DNA of 64,000 bases from Panopea generosa (Eukaryota > Mollusca > Bivalvia > Adapedonta > Hiatellidae), in contig CM055899.1 of NCBI GenBank assembly GCA_029582155.1, positions 69,771,719-69,835,718 of the forward strand. The letters run 5' to 3'. Positions within the stretch are counted from its first letter, which is position 1. Every line of letters begins with the position of its first letter. Of the stretch, positions 24,961 through 38,450 are shown piece by piece. The position numbers and the translations under genes are program-made. The notes under the pieces are model-generated. The model had not been told where the DNA came from. It saw only the letters and a program-made list of their open reading frames with translations, and made no database searches.

Positions 24961-26494
24961 GCAATTTTGTTTATTATGCATGCAGATAAGATGTCCATTG
25001 CAATATATTTGAATGCTGTGTTTGCTGTACTAAATCTGGGGAAACTTTTATTTTAATCCATAATACTGAGGAACCTGCATGTACAATAAACATTGTTGCA
25101 TAGATTAACTTCCATAATATCAGTCACCTATATTAACAAGAAATTCAGTGAGTGTTAACTTGCAACAGGCAGTATCATCTATGGCTATGCTGGTAGCTGG
25201 TAGTTACAGCTTATGTTGGACATGAGTATTATCAAATAACTGTAGTAAACTTGTCGGCTGCCAGTGATAAGCCCCGCCTATAACACTTTTATACTTCATA
25301 AAATTTATTTGATAGAAAGGGGACGAACTATTTAAACTCAAAATTTAAATGAATAATTAAGGTATGCCAAATATAAAAATGCATGATAGTAATCTAATGT
25401 ATTTATAACGATTTCCAAAACAAATTTTCATATTCCATATTTTGATAGTTTGCCTATAAATGTCAAAATCACATCCACAGTAAAACCTCTACCTTAAAAA
25501 ACAGTAACATTTGCTACACTAATAAACCAGACACCTAAGATTGTGTTTGATATCCCAATTAATTGAACATGAAATTTCAAATTCAAAAGAAAACAAGAAC
25601 AATATATTGTGGCAATTTTCTGAACAGTTTTGTTTATTTTAAAGACAGTAGTAGTCATATTCAATATTGCGAAATTCGATTATCAGAATTAATTTTGCGA
25701 CAATGAATTTGAGAAGTGGTGTCATTAAAATTACAATATCACAATGATTTTGTTAAGAAAAACGAATCAATTTTTCAGACAATTACCATGATATAATATT
25801 TTAATTAGTTTATATTTCAACCAAAATAAACGGTATCTGGTTAGCTATTTTGTTTAGTATAAATGTATTTATAACACGTGTCGTCATTGCGATATGCTAG
25901 AGATGTACTTAAATGTTTACTTTGTAACTTGACTTGACATCGATGTTGTTCATATAAAACTTAACGTTAACAAAACATTGTAAATGCGTTGTTCTAAGTA
26001 TTGATAAAACTCTGCCGTAAATGCTCGACTATTCCTACGGGACTTGTGAGATACTAAATATCGTGTGTCCTATTGTATACTCCTAATTGACTCCTGATAT
26101 AAAACATGATGGTACTATCCAGATACCATTTGAAACTGGCAGCTATTTCATTAACGCCATGTTTTGATTATCCCCTTGTTTGTCGTCTCATTGTTGACTG
26201 CTTCACTTTATGTAATGCCTCGCTATCAACCATGTTGGTTTTGCAAGTTAGAAATATCAACAAATGACTGTCTAACAGCTATTTTATAATGTAATATAAT
26301 GTAATGTAATGTAATGTTATATAGAATTTAATGGCATTTTCAACTTGGCATCTGTTGCTTGGACGTTTAGTAATGTTTTGGGAGAGGTAGATAATGATGC
26401 CGCATTGATGGCTTGTACTAAGTGTTAAACCATTCTTGAACTTAGATATGTAATCCGAACAAGAAGCAAATTGACGACCTTAATAGTTGGAAAG
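24961..26494. other. Unique AT-rich sequence, no gene seen
   Basis: No long frames or known repeats. A short (TGTAA)n-like microsatellite lies at about 26288-26320. Confidence 0.45.
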
Positions 26495-29279
26495 GTAAGC
26501 AATCAACATCTCGGCCGCGCATCTAGGTAAATGGTAAGTGGTCTCGTCAAAGGCCCCCGACCTCTCGGACTCGCATCTAGGTAAATGGTAATAGGTCCCG
26601 TCACAGGCCCCCGACCTCTCGGCCTCTTATCTAGGTAAATGGTAAGTGGTCTCGTCACAGGCCCTCGATCTCTCGGCCTCGCATCTAGGTAAGTGGTCTC
26701 GTCACAGGCCCCCGACCTCTCGGCCTCGCATTTAGGTAAATGGTAAGTAGTCTCGTCACAGGCCCCCGACCTCTCGGCATCGCATCTAGGTAAATGGTAA
26801 GTGGTCTCGTCACAGGCCCCCGACTTCTCGGCCTCGCATCTAAGTAAATGGTAAGTGGTCTAGTCACAGTCCCTCGACCTTTCGGCCACGCATCTAAGTA
26901 AATGGAAAGTGGTCTCGTCACAGTCCCTCGACCTCTCGGCCTCGAATCTAGGTAAATGGTAAGTAGTCTCGTCACAGTCCCTCGACCTCTCGGCAACGCA
27001 TCTACGTAAATGGTAAGTGGTCTCGTCACAGGCCCTCCACCTGTCGGCCACGCATCTAAGTAAATGGTAAGTTGTCACGTCACAGTCCCTCGACCTCTTG
27101 GCCACGCATCTAAGTAAATGATAAGTAGTCTCGACACAGGCCCTCGACCTGTCGGCCACGCATCTACGTAAATGGTAAGTGGTCTCGTCACAGGACGTCG
27201 ACCTCTCGGCCACGCATCTAAGTAAATGGTAAGTGGTCTCGTCACAGTCCCTCGACCTGTCGGCCACGCATCTAAGTAAATGATAAGTAGTCTCGACACA
27301 GGCCCTCGACCTCTCGGCCACGCATCTAGGTAAATGGTAAGTGGTCTCGTCACAGGCCCTCCATCTGTTGGGCACGCATCTAAGTAAATGGTAAGTGGTC
27401 TCGTCACAGTCCGTCGGCCTCTCTGCCACGCATCTAAGTAAATGGTAAGTGGTCTCGTCACAGTCCCTCGGCCTCTCTGCCACGTATCTAAGTAAATGGT
27501 AAGTGGTCTCGTCACGGTCCCCCGACCTCTCGGCCTCGCATCTAAGTAAATGGTAAGTGGTCTCGTCACAGTCCCTCGATCTCTCGTCAACGCATCTACG
27601 TAAATGGTAAGTGGTCTCGTCACAGTCCCTCGACCTCTCGGTCTCGCATCTAAGTAAATGGTAGTGGTCTCGTCACAGGCCCTCCACCTGTCGGCCACGC
27701 ATCTAAGTAAATGGTAAGTGGTCTCGTCACAGTCCCTCGGACTCTCTGCCACGCATCTAAGTAAATGGTAAGTGGTCTCGTCACAGTCCCTCGACTTCAC
27801 GGCAACGCATCTACGTCAATGGTTAGTGGTTTCGTCACAGTCCCTCTACCTGTCGGCCACGCATCTGGGTAAATGGTTAGTGGTCTCGTCACAGGCCCTC
27901 GACCTCTCGGCAACGCATCTACGTAAATGGTAAGTGGTCTCGTCACAGTCCCTCGACCTCTCGGCAACGCATCTACGTAAATGGTAAGTGGTCTCGTCAC
28001 AGTTACTCGACCTCTCGGCCACGCATCTAAGTAAATGGTAAGTGATCTCGTCATAGTCCCTCGACCTCCCGGCCATGCATCTAAGTGAATGGTGAGTAGT
28101 CTACACAGGCCCTCGACCTCTCCGCCACGCATCTTAATAATGGTAAGTGGTCTCGTCACAGTCCCTCAGCCTCTCGGCAACGCATCTACGTCAATGGTAA
28201 GTGGTCTCGTTACAGGCCCTCCACCTGTCGGCCACACATCTGGGTAAATGGTAAGTGGTCTCGACACAGGCCTTTGATCACTCGGCCACGCATCTAGGTT
28301 AATGTTAAGTGGTCTCGAAACAGGCCCTCGATCTCTCGGCAACGCATCTACGTAAATGGTAAGTGGTCTCATCACAGGCCCTTCACCTGTCAGCCACACA
28401 TCTGGTTAAATGGTAAGTGGTCTCAACACAGGCCCTCGAACTCTCGGCCACCCATCTAGGTAAATGGTAAGTGGCATCGACACAGGTCCTTCGGCCTATT
28501 GACAACACATCTGGGTAAATGGTAAATGGTCTCGACACAGGCACTCAACCTCTTAACCACACGTCTAGGTAAATGGTAAGTGGTCTCGACACAGAGCCTT
28601 CGTCTTTTTGGCCACACGTCTAGGTAAATGGTAAGTGGTCTCGTCAGAGTCCCTCGACTTCTCGGCCTCGAATCTACGTTAATGGTAAGTGGTCTCGTCA
28701 CAGGCCCTCGACCTCTCGGCCTTGTATCTAGGTAAATGGTAAGTGGACTCGTCACAGGCCCCTGACCTCTCGGCCAAGCATCTAAGTAAATGGTAAGTGG
28801 TTTCGTCACAGTCCCTCGACCTCTCGGCCTCGCATCTAAGTAAATGGTAAGTAGTCTCGTCACAGTCCCTCGACCTCTCGGCAACGCATCTACGTAAATG
28901 GTAAGTGGTCTCGTCACAGTCAGTCGACCTCTCGGCCACGCATCTAGGTAAATGGTAAGTGGTCTCGTCACAGTCACTCGACCTCTCGGCAACGCATCTA
29001 CGTAAATGGTAAGTTGTCTCGTCACAGTCCCTCGACTTCTCGGCGACGCATCTACGTAAATGGTAAGTGGTCTCGTCACAGGCCCACGACCTCTCGGCCA
29101 CGCATCTAAGTAAATGGTAAGTTGTCACGTCACAGTCCCTCGACCTCTCGGCCACGCATCTAAGTAAATGATAAGTAGTCTCGACACAGGCCCTCGACCT
29201 CTCGGCCACGCATCTACGTAAATGGTAATTGGTCTCGTCACAGTCCCTTGACCTCTCGGCAAGGCATCTACGTAACTGG

Positions 29280-30160
29280 TATGTGGTCTCGTCACAGGCC
29301 TTCCAACTGTTGGCCACACATCTGGGTAAATGGTAAGTGGTCTCGACACAGGCCCTCGATCTTTCGGCCACGCATCTAGGTAAATGGTAAGTGGTCTCGA
29401 CACAGGCCCTCGATCTCTCGGCAACGCATCTAAGTAAATGGTAAGTGGTCTCGTCACAGGCCCTCCACCTGTCGGCCACGCATATAAGTAAATGGTAAGT
29501 GGTCTCGTCACAGGCCCTCCACCTGTCGGCCACACATCTAAGTAAATGGTAAGTGGTTTCGTCACAGTCCCTCGACCTCTCGGCAACGCATCTACGTAAC
29601 TGGTAAGTGGTCTCGTCACAGGCCTTCCACCTGTTGGCCACACATCTGGGTAAATGGTAAGTTGTCTCGACACCGGCCCTCGATCTCTCGGCCACGCATC
29701 TAGGTAAATGGTAAGTGGTCTCGACACAGGCCCTCGATCTCTCGGCAACGCATCTACGTAAATGGTAAGTGGTCTCGTCACAGGCCCTCCACCTGTCGGC
29801 CACGCATCTAAGTAAATGGTAAGTAGTCTCGTCACAGTCCCTCGACCTCTCGGCAACGCATCTACGTAAATGGTAAGTGGTCTCGTCACAGGCCCTCCAC
29901 CTGTCGGCCACGCATCTAAGTAAATGGTAAGTGGTCTCGTCACAGTCCCTCAGCCTCTCGGCCACGCATCTAAGTAAATGGTAAGTGTTCTCGTCACAGT
30001 CCCTTGACCTCTCGGCCACGCATCTAGGTAAATGATAAGTAGTCTCGTCACAGTCCCTCGACCACTTGGCAACGCATCTACGTTAATGGTAAGTGGTCTC
30101 GTCACAGGCCCTCCACCTGTCGGCCACACATCTGGGTAAATGGTAAGTGGTCTTGACACA
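29280..30160. repeat. Alternating monomer types (108-bp dimer register) in array 3
   Basis: Two 54-bp unit types alternate over parts of this stretch. One has CCTCCACCTGTCGGCCAC and ATCTAAGTAA (or ATCTGGGTAA). The other has CTCGACCTCTCGGCAACGC and ATCTACGTAA. This makes a partial 108-bp higher-order repeat embedded in the simpler array. Confidence 0.65.
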
Positions 30161-31370
30161 GGCCATCGATCTCTCGGCCACGCATCTAGGTAAATGGTAA
30201 GTGATCTCGTCACAGTCCCTTGACCTCTCGGCAACGCATCTAGGTAAATGGTAAGTTTTCTCGACACAGTCCCTCGACCTCTCGGTCTCGCATCTAAGTT
30301 AATGGTATGTGGTCTCCTCACAGTCCCTTCGGCCTATTGACAACACATCAGGTAAATGGTAAATAGTCTCGACACAGGCCCTCGACCTCTTAACCACACG
30401 TCTAGGTAAATGGTAAGTGGTCTCGACACAGAGCATTCGACTTCTTGACCACACGTCTAGGTAAATGATATCTGGTCTCGACACAGGGCCTTCTGCATCT
30501 TAACCACACGTCTAGGTAAATGGTAAGTGGTCTCGACACTTGCCCTCCGACCTCTTGACAACACTTTTAGGTAAATGGTAAGTGGACTCGACACAGGCCC
30601 TCCCCCTCTTGACCACACATCTAGGTTAATGGTAAGTGGTCTCGACACAGGGCCTTCGACATCTTGACCAACGTATAGGTAAATGGTAAATGGACTCGAC
30701 AGGGGCCCTTCGACCTCTCGGCCACGTTTATAGATAAATGGCTGGTAATTTCAACAAAGGCCCTCGACCTCACGGCCACGCATCTAGATAAATGGTAAGT
30801 GGTCTTGACAGGCCTTCGACCTCTCGGCAACGCATCTAAATATACGGTAAGTGATCTCGTCATATGGCCCTCGACCTATCGGCCACGCATCTAGCTAAAT
30901 GGTAAGCGGTCGACATAAGTCCTCGACCTCTCGGCCACGCATCTAGGTAAATGGTAAGTGGTCTCGTCACAGGCCCTCGACCTCTCGGCCACGCATCTTG
31001 GTGAATGGAAAATGGTCTCGTCTAAGGCTCTCGACCTCCTAGGTAAATGGTAAATGGTTTCGTCACAGGCCCTCGAGCTCTCGTCCTCGCATCTAGGTAA
31101 ATGGTAAGATGCCTCGTCACAGGCTCTCGACCTCTCGACCAAGCATCTAGGTAAATGGTAAGCGGTCGTCACATGTCCTCGACCTCTCGGCCACGCATCT
31201 ACGTAAATTGTAAGTGGTCTCGTCACAGGCCGTCGACCTCTCGGCCACGCATCTAGGTAAATGGAAAGTAGTCTCGTCACAGGCCCTCGATCTCTCGGCC
31301 ACACATCTAGGTAAATGGTAAGTGGTCACGACACAGGCCCTCGACCATTCGGCCATGCATCTAGGTAAAT

Positions 31371-32070
31371 GGTTAGCGGTCGACACCGGTCCCCGACCTG
31401 TCGACCACGCATCTAGGTAAATGGTAAGTGGTCTCGTCACAGGCCCTCGACCTCTCGGCCACGCATCTAGGTAAATGGTAAGTAGTCTCGACACAAGCCC
31501 TCGATCTCTCGGCCACACATCTAGGTAAATGGTAAGTGGTCTTGACACAGGCCCTCGACCTTTCGGCCATGCATCTAGGTAAATGGTTAGCGGTCGACAC
31601 CGGTCCTCGACCTGTCGACCACGCATCTGGGTAAATGGTAAGTGGTCTCGTTACAGGCCCTCGATCTCTCGGCCACACATCTAGGTAAATGGTAAGTGGT
31701 CTCGACACAGGCCCTCGACCTTTCTGCCATGCATCTAGGTAAATGGTTAGCGGTCGACACCGGTCCTCGACCTTTCGACCACGCATCTAGGTAAATGGTA
31801 AGTGGTCTCGTCACAGGCCCTCGATCTCTCGGCCACACATCTAGGTAAATGGTAAGTGGTCTCGACACAGGCCCTCGACCTTTCGGCCATGCATCTAGGT
31901 AAATGGTTAGCGGTCGACACCGGTCCTCGACCTGTCGACCACGCATCTAGGTAAATGGTAAATGGTCTCGTCACAGGCCCTTGACCTCTCGGCCACGCAT
32001 CTAGGTTAATGGTTAGTGGTTTCGACACAAGCCCTCGACCTATCGGCCACACATCTAGGTGAATGGTAAG
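31371..32070. repeat. 160-bp higher-order repeat in array 3
   Basis: The distinctive string GGTTAGCGGTCGACACCGGT starts at 31371, 31585, 31745 and 31905, and a variant follows at about 32066. The intervals are 214, 160, 160 and about 161 bp. The 160-bp unit is two 54-bp monomers plus one 52-bp monomer carrying a GTCGAC palindrome. Copies are almost identical, so this block expanded recently. Confidence 0.85.
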
Positions 32071-33590
32071 CGGTCGACACAGGTCCACGACCTCTCAGCC
32101 ACGCATCTACATGTAGGTAAATTGAAAGTGATCTCGTCACAGGCGTTCGACCTCTCGGCCATGCATCTAAGTAAATCGTAAGCGATCAACACAGGTCCTC
32201 GACCTCTTGGCTACAAATCTAAGTAAATGGAAAGTGGTCTCGTCACAGGCGTTTGATTCTCTGCCACGCACCTAGGTAAATGGAAAGTGGTTTCGTCACA
32301 GGCCCTCGATCTCTCGGCCACACATCTAGGTAAATGGAAAGTGGTCTCGTCACAGGCCCTCGAGCTCTCGGCCTCGCTTCTAGGTAAATGGTAAGTGGTC
32401 TCGTCACAGGCTCTCGACCTCTCGGCCACGCATCTAGGTAAATGGTAAGCGGTCGACACATGTCCTCGACCTCTCGGCCACGCATCTACCTAAATGGTAC
32501 ATGTAAGTGATCTCGTCACAGGCCGTCGACCTCTCGGCCACGCGTCTAGTTAAATGGAAAGTGTTCTCGTCACAGGCCCTCGAACTCTCGACCACGCATC
32601 TAGATAAATTGTAAGTGGTCACGACACAGGCCCTCAACCTCTCGGCCACGCATCTAGATAAATGGTAAGTGGTCTCGACACAGGCCGTCAACCTCTCGGC
32701 AACGCATTTAGATAAATGATAAGTGGTCTCGATACAGGCCCTTAACTTCTCGTCCACGCATCTTGGTTAATGGAAAGTGGTGTCGACACAGGCTCTCGAC
32801 CTCTCGGCCACGCATCTAGATAAATGGTAAGCGGTCGACACAAGTCCTTGACCTCTCGGCCACGCATTTACGTAAATGGTAAGTGGTCCCGACACAGGAA
32901 CTTCGGCCTCTTGACAACATATTTAGTTAAATGGTAGTGGTGTCGACAAAGGCCCTCCGACCTCTTGACAGCACATCTAGGTAAATTGTAAGTGGCATAG
33001 ACACAGGCCCTTCGGCCTTTTGACAACACATCTAAGTAAATGGTAAATGGTCTCGACACAGATCTTTCGACCTCTTGACAACACATCTAGGTAAATGGTA
33101 AGTGGTCTCGACACAAGCATTTCGGCCTCTTGACAACACATTTAGTTAAATGGTAAGTGGTCTCGACAAAGGCCCTTCAACTTCTCGACAACACATCTAG
33201 GTAAATGGTAAGTGGTCTCGACACAGGGCCTTCGACTTCTTGGCCACACGTCTAGGTAAATAGTATCTGGTCTCGACACAGGGCCTTCTGCATCTTGACC
33301 ACAAGTACATGTATAGGTAAATGGTAAGTGGTCTCGACACAAGGCATTCGACTTCTCGACCAAACATCTAGGTAAATGGTAAGTGTTCTCGACACAGGGC
33401 CTTCGACATCTTGACCGAGCGTCTAGGTAAATGGTAAGTGGTCTCGAAACAGGCCCTCCCCTTCTTGACTACATGTCTAGGTAAATGAAAGTGTTCTCGA
33501 CACAGGGCCTTCGACATATTGACCACAGGTCTTGGTAAATGGTTTGATTTCGGCCCAGTCACTTCGACCTCTCGGCCACGCATAAATATA

Positions 33591-36500
33591 ATGAATGGCG
33601 AATAATCAGTTTAGTTAAATACTAATGTAACATGAGTTGATTTATATTTCATGAAGCACCACGAAGTTTTAATGGATTATCAACTTCGAAAGTGTAAGGT
33701 ATTGCAAGTTAAATGTTGGAAGTTTTGTTTATTGGTGTAATATTAAAACATGTATGTCGTTGTGCAAGCTGAATGATATTGCTTCTTGTTGAAGTGTATA
33801 TTATTTTAATGTTTTACTTCAAGAACAAGAAAACATTATTGATAATACTTTTTAGAATATTTCATTTTAGAATATATCATATGTCGGTTAATTAATGAAA
33901 AAAATGGATTTTTTATTTACGTTACGTAATTTAGATAGTTTTAATGTAGCTACAAACTGGTGAGTATCAGACTAGCTGGCTTCGTACACTGATCATATGA
34001 GCGTTTAAAAAGCAATTAATTTAATGATCACATATGATGATCTGTGGCATACCTTTTTTGTTTCATCCAATGAGTTTGTCTTATGTCTAAGCAAGTATTC
34101 AATTATTAAGATTATGTGTCCTATATTTGTCATTTTTGTTACACAATCGGGTTTCACAATACATATATGTTTGTAAATTATTTAACTGGGATCGTTTCAA
34201 GGATGAATGGCATATAAACAAATTGTGGCTTTATTACGGTACTTCTGTCAGCATTGTTGAGATACGTCTGGTGACTGTAAACATTCTTAATGTCTCCTTC
34301 AAGTCATAACATGACCGTCATTTGTGACGAATTTGAAATCAAAACGGTGAACGTTATGAAATTCTCCGTCAAGTCATGACACGAATACAGAAATAAAAAC
34401 AATTTTAGGTCATTAATACAAATTGATATCTTTTAGATATGATGATATGTGTTAAGGGTATGTTTTACAATATATTGAGACTTTATTGTCAGTAGGTTTC
34501 TAACTAGCAATAATTATATCAGACACAGTGTAATTGAAGGCATACACGACATCACTAAAATCAATCTTTATACAAACGAACGTATTGCGATTTAGAAATA
34601 TAACTTTCCAAGTAAAATAATATAGATTATCATAAATAAAAACACAATTTAACACATTTTACAGAATGTAAGTCACGCTAGTTTTGAAAATATGACCAGG
34701 AATGTCTATGACAATATATAGTGCTATGTCATTTAATGCATCTTTGATACCTATAAAAGCAAATGGAATACATACACGTTATACAATTTGTCAGGGATGA
34801 TACAAATGTGCTTACTACGATGCTTTCCAAAAATTAACAAAAGTTCTGCCACTTTTAAATAAAAACGACATTATGATATACACACAAACCAAATACCAAT
34901 TGCTATGAATCCCCTTTACATTACATTTATTGTCTTTAAAAAATCATGGTCCATGGTAATATAGATGCTGATTAAGCTTCTTAAAGATATGGCTTGAAGA
35001 TGAAGACTGAAACTATATCGTAAGTAATATCATGTAAGCTATTGCAATGGAATTCCTTCTACTGTGTGCGTCTTTCAGTACAGATTTATAGTTCTTCTAT
35101 GAGATAAATATACTTTTATAAGATTCATATTGACATAGCATTGTTTGTATTTAATTCCTACATGCTGCTTTATTGTGAATCAATATAACCAGTATATAGA
35201 ATATCTTCCAGGGCGATAATCATATAAGATGAGGATCATGCACCTCACCATAATTAACAGATGTAACGTTAATTTCAACCTTGTGGACCCTTAATGACGA
35301 TGAATTTCATAACTGACATTTTTTCCAATTAGCTCTGGTTTCCACACGATGAACACAACTTTTAACTAATAATTCAAGGTACTGCTCATCAGGATAAACG
35401 TTAATTGGAAGAATCAATGAGTTGGTCTGTCATGAAGGGAAATTCAGTCACTTTATTGCACAGGGAAAGTTTACCGAGTTGTTTTTAAGGACAATGTTTT
35501 AACAAGATGACCATATTGGTCACAAATCTCTTTTCTGTAGCATTACTAACCATATTCAAAATTGGAAATGACAGCATATATATTATGTCCAAATACCAAC
35601 ACACAATACAATACGAATAGGGTTTAAGATGATGTCTTCAAATTTATTCATATTGTTAAGTAGAAAGCTATGGTCTTTTTAAATATGTATATATTAGTAG
35701 TGTAACACATTTGGGATATTTCTTTACACCCTTATGTATAATATACTTATCATCACTTGTGTTTTTATAAGCATAAAACGAGTATTTCGAGAGAAAAAAC
35801 ACACACACACATAACAAAAACAAAATAACCTTACTTTTGTAAGATGGCTTGCCAATATTCTGCGGTTCATATTAATATAATGCATATTGGCTTCGTGGGT
35901 GAATTACATTTATGATGATAGCACAGACATGTCAGCACGCGTTGTGGATTTGCCATGGACGATAATAGAGATACATTTGATATCGCTACTAATAAACCGT
36001 AGTAACAAATTATGAAAAGCAAGCGTTTGCTTATTTTAATGTCTTAGTATTATGAAATTAAACATACTTGTCTTAAACTGTGTCTAAACATCAAAAAAGT
36101 GTATACTTGTTTTAAAGTAGAAAAGCAAAAACACCTAAAATGTTGCCTAATTACAAAACAAGTATTTGTAAAGCTGTTTGATGATACTATCAACATCGTC
36201 TCTTCCATTCCCGTCGTCGTATCACAAAGAAACGTCTACATATAAAACAATATTTCGCATATGGTTTAAATATGAATTAACAATTTATTTTTGGCTATTT
36301 ATGAAGGGGCTGAGATCGTGTTCCATGTAACATGTTCCATGTATTTATACTTTAGTTTATCAGTGTTTGTGTAGAATCTCAACATACAAAAAACATGTTA
36401 TTATTTTCTGTATTTAATTTTATATTTTCAATCGAAATCTAATTTCATAAGAGGGTGGGCAAACGTTAAATTGAATAGTCGACATTTTGTTAACATTAAC

Positions 36501-37616
36501 AACCAATATGTAAATGAGATATTAAATTTAATCGAAGACTGAAACAAAATGACAAAAAAATGCACTTGTTGAAAAGAGGCTTAAATGAAAATAATTGGAA
36601 AAAAAGGAATCTTTACATAACGCCCTTGCTTTATTAAACTGTTTTATTAGAGTTGTATGAGTTATTGTTTTTCATTGTTTGTGCATGATTAATTGCATGC
36701 CTGCGTGGTAAAGGAAATTGGTTTGAATTCTGCCATTTTATGGAATTGCATTTTTGAGATGCAATCATCATTACATTGACTACAGTTTAACAAGATCAAT
36801 TTTGTGGACGATGAATATATCGTGTGAAACCTAATGAACGTGATTATTGAACGCCATTGCTCTATATATGATTACTGGGTACCTGCAATCTCTTGCATTT
36901 TATACACTTTATTTTATAAACATGTGCATGAACTACCCAAAACACGCAACATGTGTATATCAACCACAAAAAAGACCTGCAGGAAACAACGTGCATCGCA
37001 TTAAAGGTATTTGATGTATATATAATTTTTATATGGCTCAATATATAAATGACAAAATATATTTATGTTGCGAATTCAACTTTGTTTTTCGATATAAACC
37101 GAAATGATACATTAATAATATGTCAAATGTTGATTGTAAAATGAATATTTCTGCGACGGTACCGATTGTTACCTTTAGAGTTTAATACATTTCTGTTATC
37201 TTCAGTTAAGTAAATTAATATCATGCAGTATAGTTTGGTACATGTACATGATATATCTAGCTCTGTATGAACATACAATGTTTTAGTAATGATATATAAC
37301 TGTTTAAAATATTAGTTTTAAGATATAAAGCTTATCAAATATATCTAAATTAAGTAAAAGTGAAAGTTGTACACACTTATTTCGCATGCAGACAGTTTAT
37401 ATAACTAAGTCTCCAAAGTTAAGTCAGCAAGGATTATATAATAAAATGACACTTGCTAATATAAATAGTGTAGTAGAAAATACAGCTGTAGCAGACCTAT
37501 GTGATTATATATTTGATGAGAAAAGGTTTTAATACAAAAGTAATAAGCTTTAATTGTACTCTTCCTTTCTGAATTTGATATTTTTACATGAGCACGTTGG
37601 ATCTGTTCTAGCAACG

Positions 37617-37617
<1 letters not shown>
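33591..37617. other. Unique AT-rich sequence, no gene seen
   Basis: No frame longer than about 60 codons and no recognised repeat. A short (CA)n tract lies near 35799-35812, and a weak local duplication (CTCCTTCAAGTCATAACATG / CTCCGTCAAGTCATGACACG) lies at 34290-34385. Confidence 0.5.

Positions 37618-37691
<74 letters not shown>
37618..37691. repeat. (TA)n microsatellite
   Basis: About 36 uninterrupted TA dinucleotides, the longest simple repeat in the window. Likely length-polymorphic and able to extrude as a cruciform. Confidence 0.98.
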
Positions 37692-37693
<2 letters not shown>

Positions 37694-38257
37694 TTCTCAA
37701 ATCAGTTTATAGCAGGCATTCATAATAAAATTATATTGATCTTCTAATTTGTCTAGTTATATTCTAGTTTGTCAAATGGTGTTCTAAACGACCGCCCTCC
37801 ATTTATTAACGATGCGACGAGTCATGTAGGTGAGCAAAAGCTTTATTGAACTTATCTAAAATCAATAATAAGATTGTAAAAGACAGCAATGTTGATTAGT
37901 GACGACTTTGTCCGTTTTAAATAATTGATCACTAATTGGCTGTTACTGTTAAACATGAATAGGTCCGGTAATGCGGCACCTTGATGTTGGCACAAATCAT
38001 TAAACCTAAATTTTGATGAAATATTTTCAACAAAAACAAACACACAAGCCCCCGTCCCCGTCAAAACACGGTGTCGTTAAAGGAACTGGTGACAATGGAC
38101 GAAGCAGATGCTACTTATATTCACTGACTAACTCGTTATTTATACTAGGAAATGAACTATTTTCATACAATGCATTAGATTTATATAACATCTCCCCTTT
38201 GGAACACAGAACGTAACCAATAAAAAAAAATAGTAGACTCGGATTTATTGAATCTGT
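37692..38257. other. Unique sequence, no gene seen
   Basis: Two short opposing frames (70 and 67 codons) overlap near 38013-38064. Neither resembles a known protein. Confidence 0.4.
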
Positions 38258-38450
38258 AACTCCCCTCACGCCAGCACCCCATTTCTTAGCACGAGCTTAA
38301 GCGATGTTATATTCTCGAACAACCCTGAATATGCTCTGCGACCATAAGAAGGCACAATAATAATGACTCCCTTCACTCCACCCCTCTTCCCACCTTGCAC
38401 CGGCTCTTGAACAACCCTAAATTTGTTCCACGATCATCAGAAATAATACT
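38258..38450. repeat. Diverged tandem duplication, about 107-bp unit
   Basis: ACTCCCCTCACGCCAGCACC...TCGAACAACCCTGAATATG...GACCATAAGAA is followed by ACTCCCTTCACTCCACCCC...TTGAACAACCCTAAATTTG...GATCATCAGAA about 107 bp later. The segment is C-rich compared with its surroundings. Two copies only, clearly diverged. Confidence 0.65.

Larger units (their letters stand above)
26495..33590. repeat. 54-bp CpG-rich satellite array (array 3)
   Basis: Tandem array with a period of 54 bp, about 131 copies by length, clearly more GC- and CpG-rich than everything around it. Unit landmarks are CTCGGCCACGCATCTAGGTA, AATGGTAAGTGGTCTCGTC and ACAGGCCCTCGACCT. A typical unit has four CpGs. Since 54 is 18 codons, two minus-strand frames remain open for long distances (up to 446 codons, with 18-residue repeats of the type DETTYHLLRCVAERSRDC in one frame and TRPLTIYLDAWPRGRG in the other). 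Both frames being open over the same DNA argues against coding. Edge units, especially 32900-33590, are more diverged (CTTGACAACACATCT instead of CTCGGCCACGCATCT) and poorer in CpG. Confidence 0.97.

Noticed and set aside
26495-33590. Real mini-introns between GTAAGT and CACAG in each 54-bp unit
   Set aside because: The interval is only 19 nt, too short for spliceosomal splicing, and it lacks a branch point or polypyrimidine tract. The donor motif itself is kept as a finding.
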